From: Aminobacter aganoensis
GTDB taxonomy: Bacteria > Pseudomonadota > Alphaproteobacteria > Rhizobiales > Rhizobiaceae
Assembly: GCF_014206975.1 (NCBI RefSeq)
Contig: NZ_JACHOU010000010.1
Location: forward strand, 62,001-126,000
Direction: 5' to 3'
DNA length: 64,000 nt
Position numbers and translations under genes: made by a program. Positions 54,490-63,692 of the stretch are shown here, piece by piece; within the stretch, counting starts at the first letter, position 1; the number at the start of each line of letters is the position of its first letter. Below the pieces are notes generated by a model. It did no database searches. It was given only the letters and a program-made list of their open reading frames with translations, and was not told the DNA's origin.

Positions 54490-54553
54490 GCGAAGGATCG
54501 CGAGGTTGCCGTACCGAACCGTTTTTTCGGCGACGGTGAAGTTCGGTTGGAGC

Positions 54554-56173
54554 TTAGTAACTGTCCTCGTCGGCATCAGCAAGCTCTCGTACATATTGCT
54601 GATAGCTGTAGTCGCTATCATCGTCGTCGTAGCCGTAGCGCCTCCTGCTAATTGCAGGTTTGTTCTTAATGCGTATTTTATCTAGATGGTCATTAAAATC
54701 GATCAACTTTATACGTCTTGAGGCTAGGTGTTCGAATTCTTGGGCGTACAAGCCGGAGAACTTGGCTTTGGAGAAGCCTTGTGAGCGTGCGACTAGGCTC
54801 AATAGCCAATCGGCGTCCGTAGTTGATAGTGCTTGGCCGAGTCCCAGCTTCGGCTTCTGGCGGACTGTCCCATCAATGTAGGCCTGCGCCAGCAGGGCCC
54901 GAACATGCCCATTGCGAGATTTGGCTAGCGCTTCTGATATCTCTGGAGTGAATGGCAACTTGCAGACTATCAAGAGCCAAGCCATCCAAAGTACTTCGTG
55001 CTCGTGGTTTAGTCCTAGGTTCTTTTGTATGAGGACTGTCGCGACAGATTGCCAACTTCTTGCGTCTATGTCGCCTCCCATTGCGACCCGCTTTGCTAGG
55101 AGCAGGCATACATAATCAATCGCATGCGGAAAATGCTGAACAATCCGCTGCAGGTTTTTGTCTACAAAATCCCAGTGATTTGAGTCGTATATTTTGCGCT
55201 CATCAAACGAGCGAAGCAATATCTTGACTGGACTGTCAGACGAGACGGCTCGCGCTACATCCAGGGCCTCATCGATCGAGAATTCTATATCACTGATTGC
55301 GGAGTGTGTGTGCAGGCCCCTTGCTAGCTTGCGAAGGCGCTGCGCCCAAATATCATTTATTGGCTCAACGCTTGGATATATCTTTGTTTTGTGGTCATTT
55401 AAGTATAGTTCGTATGTCGCAAGTATTTCTCTAGTCGTTGAGAGTACAGATTGAGCCTCGTGCTCCGAGCGCAAGCCAATGTAGTAATCGTCGACGTGGC
55501 GAACGGCGCCAACGATCTTATCCCCAATAGTCTCTTCTAATTGTCTGTCTAAGCTTGACAGTACCAATTCGACGATCAATCTGAAAGCGTCTGGACCAAT
55601 AAGTACGCCTCGGGAATTGCCTTGCTGGCAATTTCGGGTGAAGAAATCCAAGGCATTAAAGTAATTTTCATCAGATTTCTCGTCCGTCTGCTTCTTAGAT
55701 TGCTCTATGCCGTGCACGGCCCAGCTAATTGAGTGCGTATATATACTTGGAAAGCACTGAGAAATATCAACCTTGAGAATGAAAGGCGCATATCCGAGTT
55801 TCGTCGACGAGTGCTTAGATAGTTCCGAAAGAGACGGGACTTTTATCGCTCTCTCATCGCTATCAAGAACATTTGGAGCTCCAATTGAAAAATTGGACGA
55901 ATCAAATGTGGATTGGAACTTTTGCCAATTTCGCCAAATAAACGAAGAGACGTGGAAATATGAAATTACGTTTGGAGTTCCGAAGAACCGTCGGCTGCCA
56001 TCATGCTTTGTACCGCTGTACCTCGTGAAATGTGTCTTTCGATTGCTAAAGCGTGTGTCGTCGAGGTGCCCAACAATGCCACGAAAAGCTCTCTGGGCAT
56101 CGGTGGATACGAAGCACGGTGGTAAAGTTTCGGGATAGAGACCGGAATTTATTAACGTAAATCTAGTTTTCAT
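54554..56173 (-). CDS. Stand-alone reverse transcriptase (DRT/Abi-type, putative anti-phage)
   Basis: 539 residues. Palm motifs are present: F-I-L-K-V-D-I-S-Q-C-F-P-S-I-Y (catalytic Asp-136) followed by T-H-S-I-S-W-A-V-H-G; S-R-G-V-L-I-G-P-D-A-F-R-L-I-V-E (188-202); and V-R-H-V-D-D-Y-Y-I-G, where the Y-x-D-D box is H-V-D-D (Asp-228/229). No maturase, endonuclease or retron msr-like partner is attached; the ~300-residue C-terminal half is unassigned and helical, ending in an acidic tail (D-D-D-D-S-D-Y-S). S-I-Y-T-H-S-I-x-W-A is typical of UG/DRT-class defence RTs (from memory); the exact subtype is unresolved. GC is far below the backbone, showing recent transfer. Confidence 0.85.
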   Translation of the reverse strand: MKTRFTLINSGLYPETLPPCFVSTDAQRAFRGIVGHLDDTRFSNRKTHFTRYSGTKHDGSRRFFGTPNVISYFHVSSFIWRNWQKFQSTFDSSNFSIGAPNVLDSDERAIKVPSLSELSKHSSTKLGYAPFILKVDISQCFPSIYTHSISWAVHGIEQSKKQTDEKSDENYFNALDFFTRNCQQGNSRGVLIGPDAFRLIVELVLSSLDRQLEETIGDKIVGAVRHVDDYYIGLRSEHEAQSVLSTTREILATYELYLNDHKTKIYPSVEPINDIWAQRLRKLARGLHTHSAISDIEFSIDEALDVARAVSSDSPVKILLRSFDERKIYDSNHWDFVDKNLQRIVQHFPHAIDYVCLLLAKRVAMGGDIDARSWQSVATVLIQKNLGLNHEHEVLWMAWLLIVCKLPFTPEISEALAKSRNGHVRALLAQAYIDGTVRQKPKLGLGQALSTTDADWLLSLVARSQGFSKAKFSGLYAQEFEHLASRRIKLIDFNDHLDKIRIKNKPAISRRRYGYDDDDSDYSYQQYVRELADADEDSY

Positions 56174-56658
56174 TTTCCATCAAAGGCATTGAAGATAAGA
56201 TTTATCTATACCTTAGCTGCCAAGTGTTGCAGATGGCAATGCCACTCTCGTCGCGCTATGAGATTTGCTGCGGTCTTGAGGTAGGTCGGCCGTTGTCACC
56301 ATCTGTCAGCAATCTCGCGCTCAAACCCGCCCGCTTTTCCACGCCCCCATCCACCTCCCGTACAATCCCCGCAGTTCCTCCCGCGGGAACGCCGGTCGCG
56401 ACGGTGACATGCGGGGAGGGGCCGGCGCCTCCGGCGATGGGCTGACGTAGCCTGTTGCCCGGGGAGGTTCCGTCCGAGGGTTCCCCTCCGGGTACTACGG
56501 CCCGGGTGCGCTGGACGATGCGCTAGTGGGGCAGGGGCGTTAATGCCCATGCTTCGAGAAGCGGAACGGGCGGAGACAGAAATCGCCGGCGGAGCGCGGG
56601 TTCGCGCCATTCACTTGTTTTCGGCAGGCACGGCCCCGCGCCCCGCTTCCCGAACTAC
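56174..56658. other. Intergenic region upstream of the reverse transcriptase; possible structured RNA
   Basis: 56174-56280 is AT-rich and probably holds the RT promoter. 56284-56600 is very GC-rich with nested hairpins (for example CCCGGGGAGG...CCCCTCCGGG at 56457-56491, and GCCGGCGCCTCCGGC). I tested it by eye against RNase P, tmRNA, 4.5S and 6S RNA without a match. Open frames on both strands are arginine/proline-rich and not family-like. It could be a structured RNA or a decayed gene. Confidence 0.35.
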
Positions 56659-56914
56659 CTCATCCTGAGCTTGTCGAAGGATGACAATGGCCAGACCGGA
56701 AACGGGGCGTGGCGAGGCGAGAACTTGCCTTCTCCCCCTGTGGGAGAAGGTGGCCGAGCGAAGCGAGGTCGGATGAGGGGTGTTGGAAGGAATGAGAGGG
56801 AGCAGAATGGCGCTGTCAGAGGGAATTCGGAAACACCGCACTCCGTCCAGAACCCCTCATCCGCCTCCCGAGCCTGTCGAGGGGCGGGGCACCTTCTCCC
56901 ACAGGGGGAGAAGG
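56659..56914. repeat. Cluster of palindromic repeats
   Basis: CTCATCCTGAGCTTGTCGAA (56661-56680) matches the 14251 family. CCTTCTCCCCCTGTGGGAGA... to GGATGAGGGG (56728-56780) and its inverted copy CCCCTCATCC...GGGGGAGAAGG (56853-56914) flank about 70 bp. These are rhizobial intergenic palindromes downstream of the adenosine kinase gene. Confidence 0.8.
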
Positions 56915-56926
56915 GAAGGTCGCTAC

Positions 56927-57919
56927 CTACAGCAACCCCGCCTGCTCGGCCTCGCGCTTGAGGTTCTGCCGCGGCCGGGGCCCGATCTGCTGGATTACCA
57001 GGCCTGCGGCCAGCGAGCCGAGGTCGCCGCAATCCTTGAGGCTGCGCCCTTGCGTGTAGCCATGGAGGAAGCCGGCGGCATAGAGGTCGCCCGCGCCGGT
57101 CGTGTCGACCAGCTCGTTGATTTTGGTCGCCTCGATGACAACGGTCTCATCGCCGCGCACGATCACCGAGCCCTTCTCGGAGCGGGTGATGGCGGCGAGC
57201 TTGCAATCCTTGCGGATCTGGGCGAGCGCCTCGTCGAAGGACGACGTCTCGTAGAGCGACTTGATCTCGTGGCTGTTGGCAAACACGATGTCGACCGTGC
57301 CGGAGCGCATCAGCTCGAGGAATTCGGCGCGGTAGCGGTCGACGCAGAAGGAGTCCGACAGCGTCATCGACACTTCGCGTCCGGCGGCATGCGCGTGTGC
57401 TGCGGTCATGCGGATCGCTTCCTTGGCCAGCGGCGGGTCCCACAGATAGCCTTCGAAATAGGTCACCTTGGCGCCGCTCGCCTTGTCGGCCTCGACATCG
57501 TCGGGCCCGAGCTCGACGCAGGCGCCGAGATGGGTGTTCATCGAGCGCTCGCCGTCGGGGGTGACCAGGATCATCGAGCGCGCCGTCGGCGGGGTGCCGT
57601 CGAGCGGTTTCGTGTCGAAGGCGACGCCCTGGGCGCGGATGTCGTGGGTGAAGACCTCGCCGAGATGGTCGCGCGAAACCTTGCCGAAATAGGCGGCGCG
57701 GCCGCCGAAGCTGGCGATGCCCGCCGCCGTGTTGCCGGCCGAACCGCCCGAGGCCTCGATCGCCGGGCCCATGCGCGTGTAGAGCAGCTCGGCGCGCTCG
57801 GCGTCGATCAGGTTCATCGCGCCCTTGATGATGCCGTTGTCGGTCAAAAAGGCCTCGTCGCATTGCGCGATGATGTCGACGATGGCGTTGCCGATGCACA
57901 GCACGTCATATTGGCTCAT
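56927..57919 (-). CDS. Adenosine kinase (PfkB family)
   Basis: 330 residues. Phosphorylates adenosine (or another nucleoside or sugar) with ATP. The N-terminal I-G-N-A-I-V-D-I and S-G-G-S-A-G-N-T-A-A-G signature 1 and the C-terminal D-T-T-G-A-G-D-L-Y-A-A-G-F signature 2, with catalytic Asp, are present. This subgroup is annotated as adenosine kinase in Rhizobiales. Single gene, with its 3' end close to repeats and the reverse transcriptase insertion. Confidence 0.92.
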   Translation of the reverse strand: MSQYDVLCIGNAIVDIIAQCDEAFLTDNGIIKGAMNLIDAERAELLYTRMGPAIEASGGSAGNTAAGIASFGGRAAYFGKVSRDHLGEVFTHDIRAQGVAFDTKPLDGTPPTARSMILVTPDGERSMNTHLGACVELGPDDVEADKASGAKVTYFEGYLWDPPLAKEAIRMTAAHAHAAGREVSMTLSDSFCVDRYRAEFLELMRSGTVDIVFANSHEIKSLYETSSFDEALAQIRKDCKLAAITRSEKGSVIVRGDETVVIEATKINELVDTTGAGDLYAAGFLHGYTQGRSLKDCGDLGSLAAGLVIQQIGPRPRQNLKREAEQAGLL

Positions 57920-58089
57920 CAGGGTCTCCGCGGCGCTTCGGCCGTAACAGGCGCCGACGGGTCGGCAAAACGTGTTGCGTTTAGCGGCTCGCGCGGCGTT
58001 TGCCTACCCGGCAATTTGGCCGGCCCGCGCTTGAGGCCGGCCATGCGGCACCTTATCTCAGGGGCCGAACAGGGAGCGACCACGCCAAC

Positions 58090-58812
58090 ATGATCCTCGA
58101 CGCCGCCCGCACCGCCGCAAGCCAGCTGTTTTCGGCCGAGTTCCGCAGCGTGTTCTTCAAGACGCTGGGGCTGACGCTTTTGGCGCTCGTCGCGCTGTGG
58201 TTCGGCATCCGCGAGATCTTCGACTGGCTCGCCATGCCGTGGATCGACGCCCTGCTGCCCGGCTTGCCGGCATGGACCGGCTGGCTCGGCCTGATTGCCG
58301 CCATCATCGCCGGCATCGGCCTGGCGCTCGGGCTGGCATTGCTGATCGCGCCGGTGACGGCCATCGTCGCCGGCCTGTTCCTCGACGACGTCGCCGAGGT
58401 CGTCGAGAAGACCAACTATCCCCAGGAGCGCCCCGGCCAGCCGGTGCCCGCCTTGCGCGCCATGGTGCTGGCGATCAAGTTCTTCGGCATCGTCATCCTC
58501 GGCAACCTGCTGGCGCTGCTGCTGATGTTTATCCCCGTCGTCAACATCGGCGCCTTTTTCCTCGTCAACGGCTATCTGCTCGGCCGCGAGTTCTTCGAAT
58601 TCGCCGCCATGCGCTTCCGTTCGGAAGAGGACGCCAAGGATCTGCGCCGCCGCAACGCCGGCACGGTGTTCATGGCCGGCCTCGTCATCGCCGCCTTCCT
58701 CGCCGTGCCGATCCTCAACCTGCTGACCCCGCTGTTTGCCGCGGCGATGATGGTGCACCTGCACAAGAGCGTGTCGGCGGCCGAGCGCCGGCCGGCCATG
58801 GCGCGGCCATGA
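58090..58812 (+). CDS. EI24/CysZ-like membrane protein
   Basis: 240 residues from the ATG at 58090 (M-I-L-D-A-A-R-T-A). Four to five hydrophobic helices; P-V-T-A-I-V-A-G-L-F-L-D-D-V-A and the later V-N-G-Y-L-L-G-R-E-F-F-E are typical of the EI24 (formerly DUF540) family, which includes the sulfate permease CysZ. Sulfate transport is possible but unproven here. Divergent from adenosine kinase. Confidence 0.85.
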   Translation: MILDAARTAASQLFSAEFRSVFFKTLGLTLLALVALWFGIREIFDWLAMPWIDALLPGLPAWTGWLGLIAAIIAGIGLALGLALLIAPVTAIVAGLFLDDVAEVVEKTNYPQERPGQPVPALRAMVLAIKFFGIVILGNLLALLLMFIPVVNIGAFFLVNGYLLGREFFEFAAMRFRSEEDAKDLRRRNAGTVFMAGLVIAAFLAVPILNLLTPLFAAAMMVHLHKSVSAAERRPAMARP

Positions 58813-58849
58813 CGGCGGCGTCCGCGCGCGATTCCGACAGGCGGGGCGC

Positions 58850-59656
58850 TCAGCCCTCGCGGCCGAACATCGCCTGCAGCTTGGCATAGGCCATGCCGTC
58901 CCGGGCGAATTCGAACGTGCCCTGGCCCAGCATCTCGCGCGACGCCCGCTCCATCATGCCGAAGGCATATGCGGTGAGCTTGGAGCCGAGCGAGATGCGC
59001 TTGGCGCCGGCTTCCGCCAGCACCGCGACCGAAAAGCCCGGCACGGCCAGCACGTTGACCGGCTTGCTGACCGAACTGCATAGCGTCCGGATCATGCCGA
59101 TGTCGCTGATCCCGGGCGCATACAGCACGTCGGCGCCGGCCTTCTCGAAGGCCTGCAGCCGCCTGATCGTGTCGTCGAGGTCGGGCCGGTCCCAGAGGAA
59201 ATTTTCCGAGCGCGCCGTCAGCACGAAGTCGCTCTTCAGCGCCCGCGCCGCTTCCGCAGCCGCGGTCACGCGCTCCACCGCATGCGAGAACTCGTATATC
59301 GGCCTGTCGGGCTCGCCGGTGTGGTCCTCGATCGAGCAGCCGGCAAGGCCGGCGGCCTCCGCCGCGAAGATCGTCTCGCCGGCACTTTCGGGGCTGTCGC
59401 CCTTGCCTTTCTCGAGATCGGCCGACACCGGCAGGCCGGTGGCATGCGCCATGTCGCGGCAATGGTGGATCATCTCCTCGAAGCCGACGTCGCCGTCGGG
59501 CCGCCCGCGCGAGAAGGCATATCCCGCACTCGTCGTTGCCAGCGCCTCGAAGCCGAAGGAGGCGAGCAGCTTGGCGGTGCCGATGTCCCACGGATTGGGG
59601 ATGATGAAGGCGCCGGGCGCCTCGTGAAGTTTCCGGAAGACCGCGCCCTTGTCCAT
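58850..59656 (-). CDS. Isocitrate lyase/PEP mutase family protein
   Basis: 268 residues from the ATG at 59656 (M-D-K-G-A-V-F-R-K-L). TIM barrel with N-P-W-D-I-G-T-A, T-T-S-A-G-Y-A, and S-I-E-D-H-T-G in place of the strict K-K-C-G-H loop of isocitrate lyase. It belongs to the widespread phosphonomutase/carboxyphosphonoenolpyruvate mutase-like group, whose activities are mostly unassigned (2-methylisocitrate or oxaloacetate cleavage are options). Confidence 0.88.
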   Translation of the reverse strand: MDKGAVFRKLHEAPGAFIIPNPWDIGTAKLLASFGFEALATTSAGYAFSRGRPDGDVGFEEMIHHCRDMAHATGLPVSADLEKGKGDSPESAGETIFAAEAAGLAGCSIEDHTGEPDRPIYEFSHAVERVTAAAEAARALKSDFVLTARSENFLWDRPDLDDTIRRLQAFEKAGADVLYAPGISDIGMIRTLCSSVSKPVNVLAVPGFSVAVLAEAGAKRISLGSKLTAYAFGMMERASREMLGQGTFEFARDGMAYAKLQAMFGREG

Positions 59657-59724
59657 TGCCTCGCCCTCGAGCTCAACCAAGGGTCCAATACTAGACCGGA
59701 GCGCGGAGGGCGACAAACCCGATT

Positions 59725-60381
59725 TCAGCCGATCGGGATCAGTCCTGCCAGCTTGCGCATGTCGTCGAACAGCACCGCGCCGGCGGCGGAAAGCCCGTCG
59801 CGGTCGGAGTGCGGGTCGGCGTGGTAGCCGAACACGCGCATGCCGGCGGCACGCCCCGCCTGGGCACCGGCGACGCTATCCTCGATGACGATGCAGTCGG
59901 CGGGCTCAAAGCCCATCGTTCCGGCGGCATGCAGGAAGAGATCGGGAAACGGCTTGCCGCGCGCGACCATGGTGGCGGAGAACAGCACGTCGCGAAAATG
60001 GGTCAGCAGCCCGGTCTGGCCGAGCGTCATGTGCATCTTGTCGACCCGCGCCGACGACGCCACGCAATAGGCGATGCCGGCGGATTGCACCGCCGTAACG
60101 AAGGTCTCGATATGCGGGATCGCCTGCACGCCCGTCTCGAACAGTTCCGGCAGCTCGCGGTACCAGCGCTCGACGAAATCGGGGCCGAGGCTTGCGCCCG
60201 TCGCCTCGACCTCCGTCTGCACCGACACCAGGCTGCGGCCGACGAACTGGCGGCGGCACTCCTCGTAGCTGACGGGATAGCCGGCTTCGGTCAGCCACGC
60301 CGACAGCCGCCGGTTGGCCAGCGGCTCGGTGTCGACGAGCACGCCGTCGCAGTCGAAGATGACGAGCTTGGGCCTGCTCAT
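59725..60381 (-). CDS. HAD-superfamily hydrolase, subfamily IA (phosphatase/beta-phosphoglucomutase-like)
   Basis: 218 residues. Motif [11 protein letters not shown] (nucleophile Asp-10 and Asp-12), motif II S-S-A, motif III K-P-F-P-D, motif IV I-E-D-S-V-A-G. The cap domain is the small helical type. The ATG overlaps the dut stop (ATGA), so it is translated with dUTPase. Substrate unknown, probably a sugar or nucleotide phosphate. Confidence 0.92.
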   Translation of the reverse strand: MSRPKLVIFDCDGVLVDTEPLANRRLSAWLTEAGYPVSYEECRRQFVGRSLVSVQTEVEATGASLGPDFVERWYRELPELFETGVQAIPHIETFVTAVQSAGIAYCVASSARVDKMHMTLGQTGLLTHFRDVLFSATMVARGKPFPDLFLHAAGTMGFEPADCIVIEDSVAGAQAGRAAGMRVFGYHADPHSDRDGLSAAGAVLFDDMRKLAGLIPIG

Positions 60382-60857
60382 GCCGTTCCGGTCGAGCCGA
60401 AGCCGCCATTGCCACGTTCGGTCGAGCCGGCGAGGCTGCGCTCCTCGACTTCGGCGCGGGTCACCGACGCGATGACGATCTGGGCGATGCGCATGCCGCG
60501 CTCGACATAGAAGTCCTCGTCGCCGTGGTTGATCAGCAGCACCTTGACCTCGCCGCGATAGTCGCTGTCGATGGTGCCGGGCGTGTTGAGGCAGGTGATG
60601 CCGTGCTTGTAGGCGAGGCCGGAGCGCGGACGGACCTGGCCTTCGAAGCCTTCGGGGATCTCGAAGATAAGGCCGGTCGGCACCAGCGCCCGCTTGCCCG
60701 GCAGGATCAGCAGCGGCCGGTCCTCCGGAACTGCGGCGCGCAGGTCCATGCCGGCGGAGCCGCCGGTTTCGTAGGCCGGCAGGGCCAGGTCGCCGGCGTG
60801 CGGCAAGCGGACGATCCCGATGACGGGGGCGGAAGAGTTTTCGGCGGCGGATTTCAT
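60378..60857 (-). CDS. dut: dUTP diphosphatase
   Basis: Trimeric dUTPase, 159 residues from the ATG at 60857 (M-K-S-A-A-E-N). Hydrolyses dUTP to dUMP and PPi, keeping uracil out of DNA. Conserved motifs: [36 protein letters not shown], and the C-terminal [10 protein letters not shown] that closes the active site. The in-frame extension upstream to 61022 is not family-like. Confidence 0.97.
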   Translation of the reverse strand: MKSAAENSSAPVIGIVRLPHAGDLALPAYETGGSAGMDLRAAVPEDRPLLILPGKRALVPTGLIFEIPEGFEGQVRPRSGLAYKHGITCLNTPGTIDSDYRGEVKVLLINHGDEDFYVERGMRIAQIVIASVTRAEVEERSLAGSTERGNGGFGSTGTA

Positions 60858-61097
60858 GGCGGCGATCCTATGGGACGGTGCTCGGAAAACGTCAATCCCG
60901 ATCTCCCCGTTGGGCGCGTGCAGGCACAGGGCTGTGTGGTTTTTGCACGACCCTGGATGAACCTTTGCCACAGCCGCGACACAAACGGATGGAGAAGCTC
61001 GGCAGCGTGCGATTCTGCACATTTACCATTTGTTATCCATGCTGGCCGAGTGTGGGGCGATGTCCCCGATGCGGACAGATATTGAGGTCGAAGAACC

Positions 61098-61892
61098 ATG
61101 TGCCGGTGGGCCGCCTATCTCGGTGAAGAGGTCTTTCTCGAAGACATCGTTTCGGCTCCCTGCCACTCGCTGATCGCCCAGAGCCACTGCGCCCAGGAAG
61201 CCAAGTCGGCAACCAATGGCGACGGCTTCGGGCTCGCCTGGTATGGCGACCGCGCGGAGCCCGGGCTCTACCGCGACATCCTGCCGGCATGGTCGGACCC
61301 CAATCTCAAGAGCCTGTGCCGCCAGATCAAGTCGAGCCTGTTTCTGGCCCATGTGCGCGCCGCGACCGGCGGCGGCACCAGCCGCGCCAATTGCCATCCC
61401 TTCGTCTCGGGCCGCTGGAGCTTCATGCACAACGGCCAGATCTCGGGCTTCGAGCGCATCCGCCGCCGGCTCGAGGCCGCCGTCTGCGACACGCTCTACG
61501 ACCAGCGCCAGGGCACGACCGATTCCGAACTGTTCTTCCTGCTGATGCTGGAAGAAGGGCTGGATGCCGACCCGCAGGCTGCGGTGGCACGCGCCGCGCG
61601 CCGCGTCATCGAAGCTTCCGAGGCCGTCGGCATGGCCGCCTCGTTCAAGCTGACGGCGGCGTTCAGCGACGGCGACAGCCTGTTTGCTGTCCGCTACGCC
61701 ACCGACGCGCAGGCGCCGACGCTCTACACCCGCGACGGCGCCACCGGGCGTTGCATCGTCTCCGAGCCCTTCGACCGCGAGGGCGAAAGCTGGCAGGCGG
61801 TGCCGCCGTCGAGTTTCGTCACCATGACCCGGCAGGGCATGACGGTCAGTCCCTTCGAGCCGGCATCGGCGAAACTGGCAATGGCCGGCTGA
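61098..61892 (+). CDS. Class II glutamine amidotransferase (YafJ-like)
   Basis: 264 residues. The N-terminal nucleophile Cys-2 (M-C-R-W-A-A-Y) is exposed after Met removal. N-G-D-G-F-G-L-A-W-Y, H-V-R-A-A-T-G, N-C-H-P-F and F-M-H-N-G-Q-I form the glutaminase pocket. The acceptor substrate of this stand-alone group is not known. Single gene, divergent from dut. Confidence 0.92.
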   Translation: MCRWAAYLGEEVFLEDIVSAPCHSLIAQSHCAQEAKSATNGDGFGLAWYGDRAEPGLYRDILPAWSDPNLKSLCRQIKSSLFLAHVRAATGGGTSRANCHPFVSGRWSFMHNGQISGFERIRRRLEAAVCDTLYDQRQGTTDSELFFLLMLEEGLDADPQAAVARAARRVIEASEAVGMAASFKLTAAFSDGDSLFAVRYATDAQAPTLYTRDGATGRCIVSEPFDREGESWQAVPPSSFVTMTRQGMTVSPFEPASAKLAMAG

Positions 61893-61969
61893 AACCTGCT
61901 GACGGCGAACGATGGTTTGGCCGGCGGAATGCAGCCCCTTCGCGCAAACGGATCGAACTGGCCTGAGAA

Positions 61970-62749
61970 ATGAACTTGTCGGCCCGCTACACTGAACTGA
62001 GCCGGCTTGCCGACCTCGGCGAAGAGGTCGAGGCAGCGTGGTCCTCCGTCAGCGATCGCGCCGGAAGCTACCGCGTCCTGCCGGACGGCCGCTGCGACAT
62101 CATTCTCAGGTTCGATGCCGGGCGGCGACCGATCGCTGAGGTGACCGTTGTCGTCACCGGCCCGACAACGCGCTTCTACGATGTCCCGATCGAACCCGGC
62201 ATGGGCTTTGTCGGCATCCGGCTTCGACCGGGCTGTTTCGAGACGGTTCTCGGCTTCGAACCGGCGGACTTGGCAAACGCCAATCTGGTCGGCCCTGACG
62301 CTTTCGCCGCATGCCCCGACCTGGAAACGCTCTGCGCGCCGGCGCGAGATGAGAACGAGCTCGTCGCGCGGCTGACGGCTTTTGTCCGGCGTCGCGTCGC
62401 CGACAGCAGCAGCAAGCCGGCGCCCATGGCCCGCGTCGTGATCAGTGCCTTTCACGCCTCCGGCGGCCGCCTGCGCATAGGCGACGTCGCCAATATGCAC
62501 GCCATCTCGGAGCGGACGGTGCAGCGCATCGTGTTCGGGGCAACGGGACTGGCGCCGAAGACCTTCGCGGCAATCCTGCGCTTCCATCGCGCCTTGCGGC
62601 TGCTGCAGGATCATCGCTTGAGCCCCGCCGACGCCGCGCTGGAAGCCGGCTTTTCGGACCAGGCGCATATGAGCCGGGTGTTTCGGCGCATGGGCGGCTT
62701 TTCGCCGGCGCGGCTTCCCGACGTCACCCTCGTCAGTTTGCACGACTGA
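61970..62749 (+). CDS. AraC-family transcriptional regulator
   Basis: 259 residues. The N-terminal sensor resembles DUF6597 ([12 protein letters not shown]); the C-terminal AraC HTH pair has [19 protein letters not shown] and [17 protein letters not shown]. Directly upstream of two VOC-family genes on the same strand, it may regulate them. Confidence 0.9.
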   Translation: MNLSARYTELSRLADLGEEVEAAWSSVSDRAGSYRVLPDGRCDIILRFDAGRRPIAEVTVVVTGPTTRFYDVPIEPGMGFVGIRLRPGCFETVLGFEPADLANANLVGPDAFAACPDLETLCAPARDENELVARLTAFVRRRVADSSSKPAPMARVVISAFHASGGRLRIGDVANMHAISERTVQRIVFGATGLAPKTFAAILRFHRALRLLQDHRLSPADAALEAGFSDQAHMSRVFRRMGGFSPARLPDVTLVSLHD

Positions 62750-62841
62750 TGTCCGATTTGTTCAAGATCGGATCGGAGCAAGGCGTATTGATAGGCCACT
62801 AGCCGGGCGGAGTTCACCTCGGCCCAGTCCGGAGACCTGCG

Positions 62842-63237
62842 ATGTCGGTACGCCTTGGCTACACCATCCTCTATGTCGCCGATGTCGAGGCGACCGTGTC
62901 GTTTTACGAAGCCGCTTTCGGCCTCCGGCGCAAGTTCATTCACGAGAGCAATCTCTACGCCGAGATGGACACCGGCGAGACGACGCTGTCCTTCGCCGGC
63001 GAGGCGATGGCCGAGATGAACGGGCTGGCCATTCGCGCCAACCGCAGGAAAGACCTGGCGGCAGGGTTCGAACTCGCCCTGGTCTTCTCCGACCCTCGCG
63101 AGGCCTACGGCAAGGCGGTTGCCGCAGGCGCCACGCCGGTGAAACCGCCCGAGAACAAGCCGTGGGGCCAGGTCGTCGGCTACGTCCGCGATCTCAATGG
63201 CTGCCTGGTCGAGATCGCTTCGGCGATGCCGGGCTGA
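62842..63237 (+). CDS. VOC-family (glyoxalase/bleomycin-resistance fold) protein
   Basis: 131 residues, two beta-alpha-beta3 modules. Y-V-A-D-V-E-A-T-V-S-F-Y opens module 1; W-G-Q-V-V-G-Y-V-R-D-L-N-G-C-L-V-E-I ends module 2 with the metal-ligand Glu. Metal-dependent lyase, dioxygenase or drug-binding role; substrate unknown. Confidence 0.9.
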   Translation: MSVRLGYTILYVADVEATVSFYEAAFGLRRKFIHESNLYAEMDTGETTLSFAGEAMAEMNGLAIRANRRKDLAAGFELALVFSDPREAYGKAVAAGATPVKPPENKPWGQVVGYVRDLNGCLVEIASAMPG

Positions 63238-63281
63238 CGCGACGCACCAGCACGACAACCGACAACAGAGGAGGCCAAAAG

Positions 63282-63692
63282 ATGCGCCCGACAACTGCAT
63301 CTCCTTGCATCACGACAAAACGGGTCGGCGAGACCCGCGACTTCTACATCAGGCACTTCGGCGCGCGAGCCACCTTCGATTGCGGCTGGTTCGTCAGCCT
63401 TGACCTTGGCGCGGGGCTTTCGCTCCAGTTCATGGAGCCGCAGGGCGAGCAGCCCTCATGCAACACGGCAGGGCTGACCTACAATTTCTGCGTCGAGGAC
63501 GTCGATGGCGAGCATCGGCTGATGACAGCGGCCGGGCTGGTGCCCGTGATGCCGATAGAAGACCATCCGTGGGGCGATCGCGGCTTTGCCGTGCAGGATC
63601 CAAATGGCGTCGTCCTCTATGTCTATGCCAACCGGGAGCCGTCCGCCGAGTTCCGCCAATTTTATGCGCCACAGGCCATCGATGACCGCTAG
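63282..63692 (+). CDS. VOC-family protein, second copy
   Basis: 136 residues from the ATG at 63282 with a strong GAGGAGG box. T-R-D-F-Y-I-R-H-F-G-A and W-G-D-R-G-F-A-V-Q-D-P-N-G-V-V-L-Y give the VOC pattern. 44 bases after the first VOC gene, and overlapping the next gene by 11 bases, so part of one operon. Confidence 0.9.
   Translation: MRPTTASPCITTKRVGETRDFYIRHFGARATFDCGWFVSLDLGAGLSLQFMEPQGEQPSCNTAGLTYNFCVEDVDGEHRLMTAAGLVPVMPIEDHPWGDRGFAVQDPNGVVLYVYANREPSAEFRQFYAPQAIDDR

Noticed and set aside
54554-56173. Retron or diversity-generating retroelement
   Set aside because: The retron-type YADD box is replaced by H-V-D-D, no msr/msd-like inverted repeats frame the gene, and no template/variable repeat pair or accessory avd gene is nearby.
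56284-56600. Group II intron, tmRNA, RNase P, 4.5S or 6S RNA in the GC-rich segment
   Set aside because: No domain V, no tag-peptide codons, no GAGGAAAGTCC-type P RNA core and no SRP tetraloop motif could be found by eye.
56296-56610. 104-residue minus-strand frame in the GC-rich gap near the reverse transcriptase
   Set aside because: Arg-rich with no ribosome site or family resemblance. Other frames of the same segment look equally (un)convincing, so it is left as unassigned intergenic DNA.
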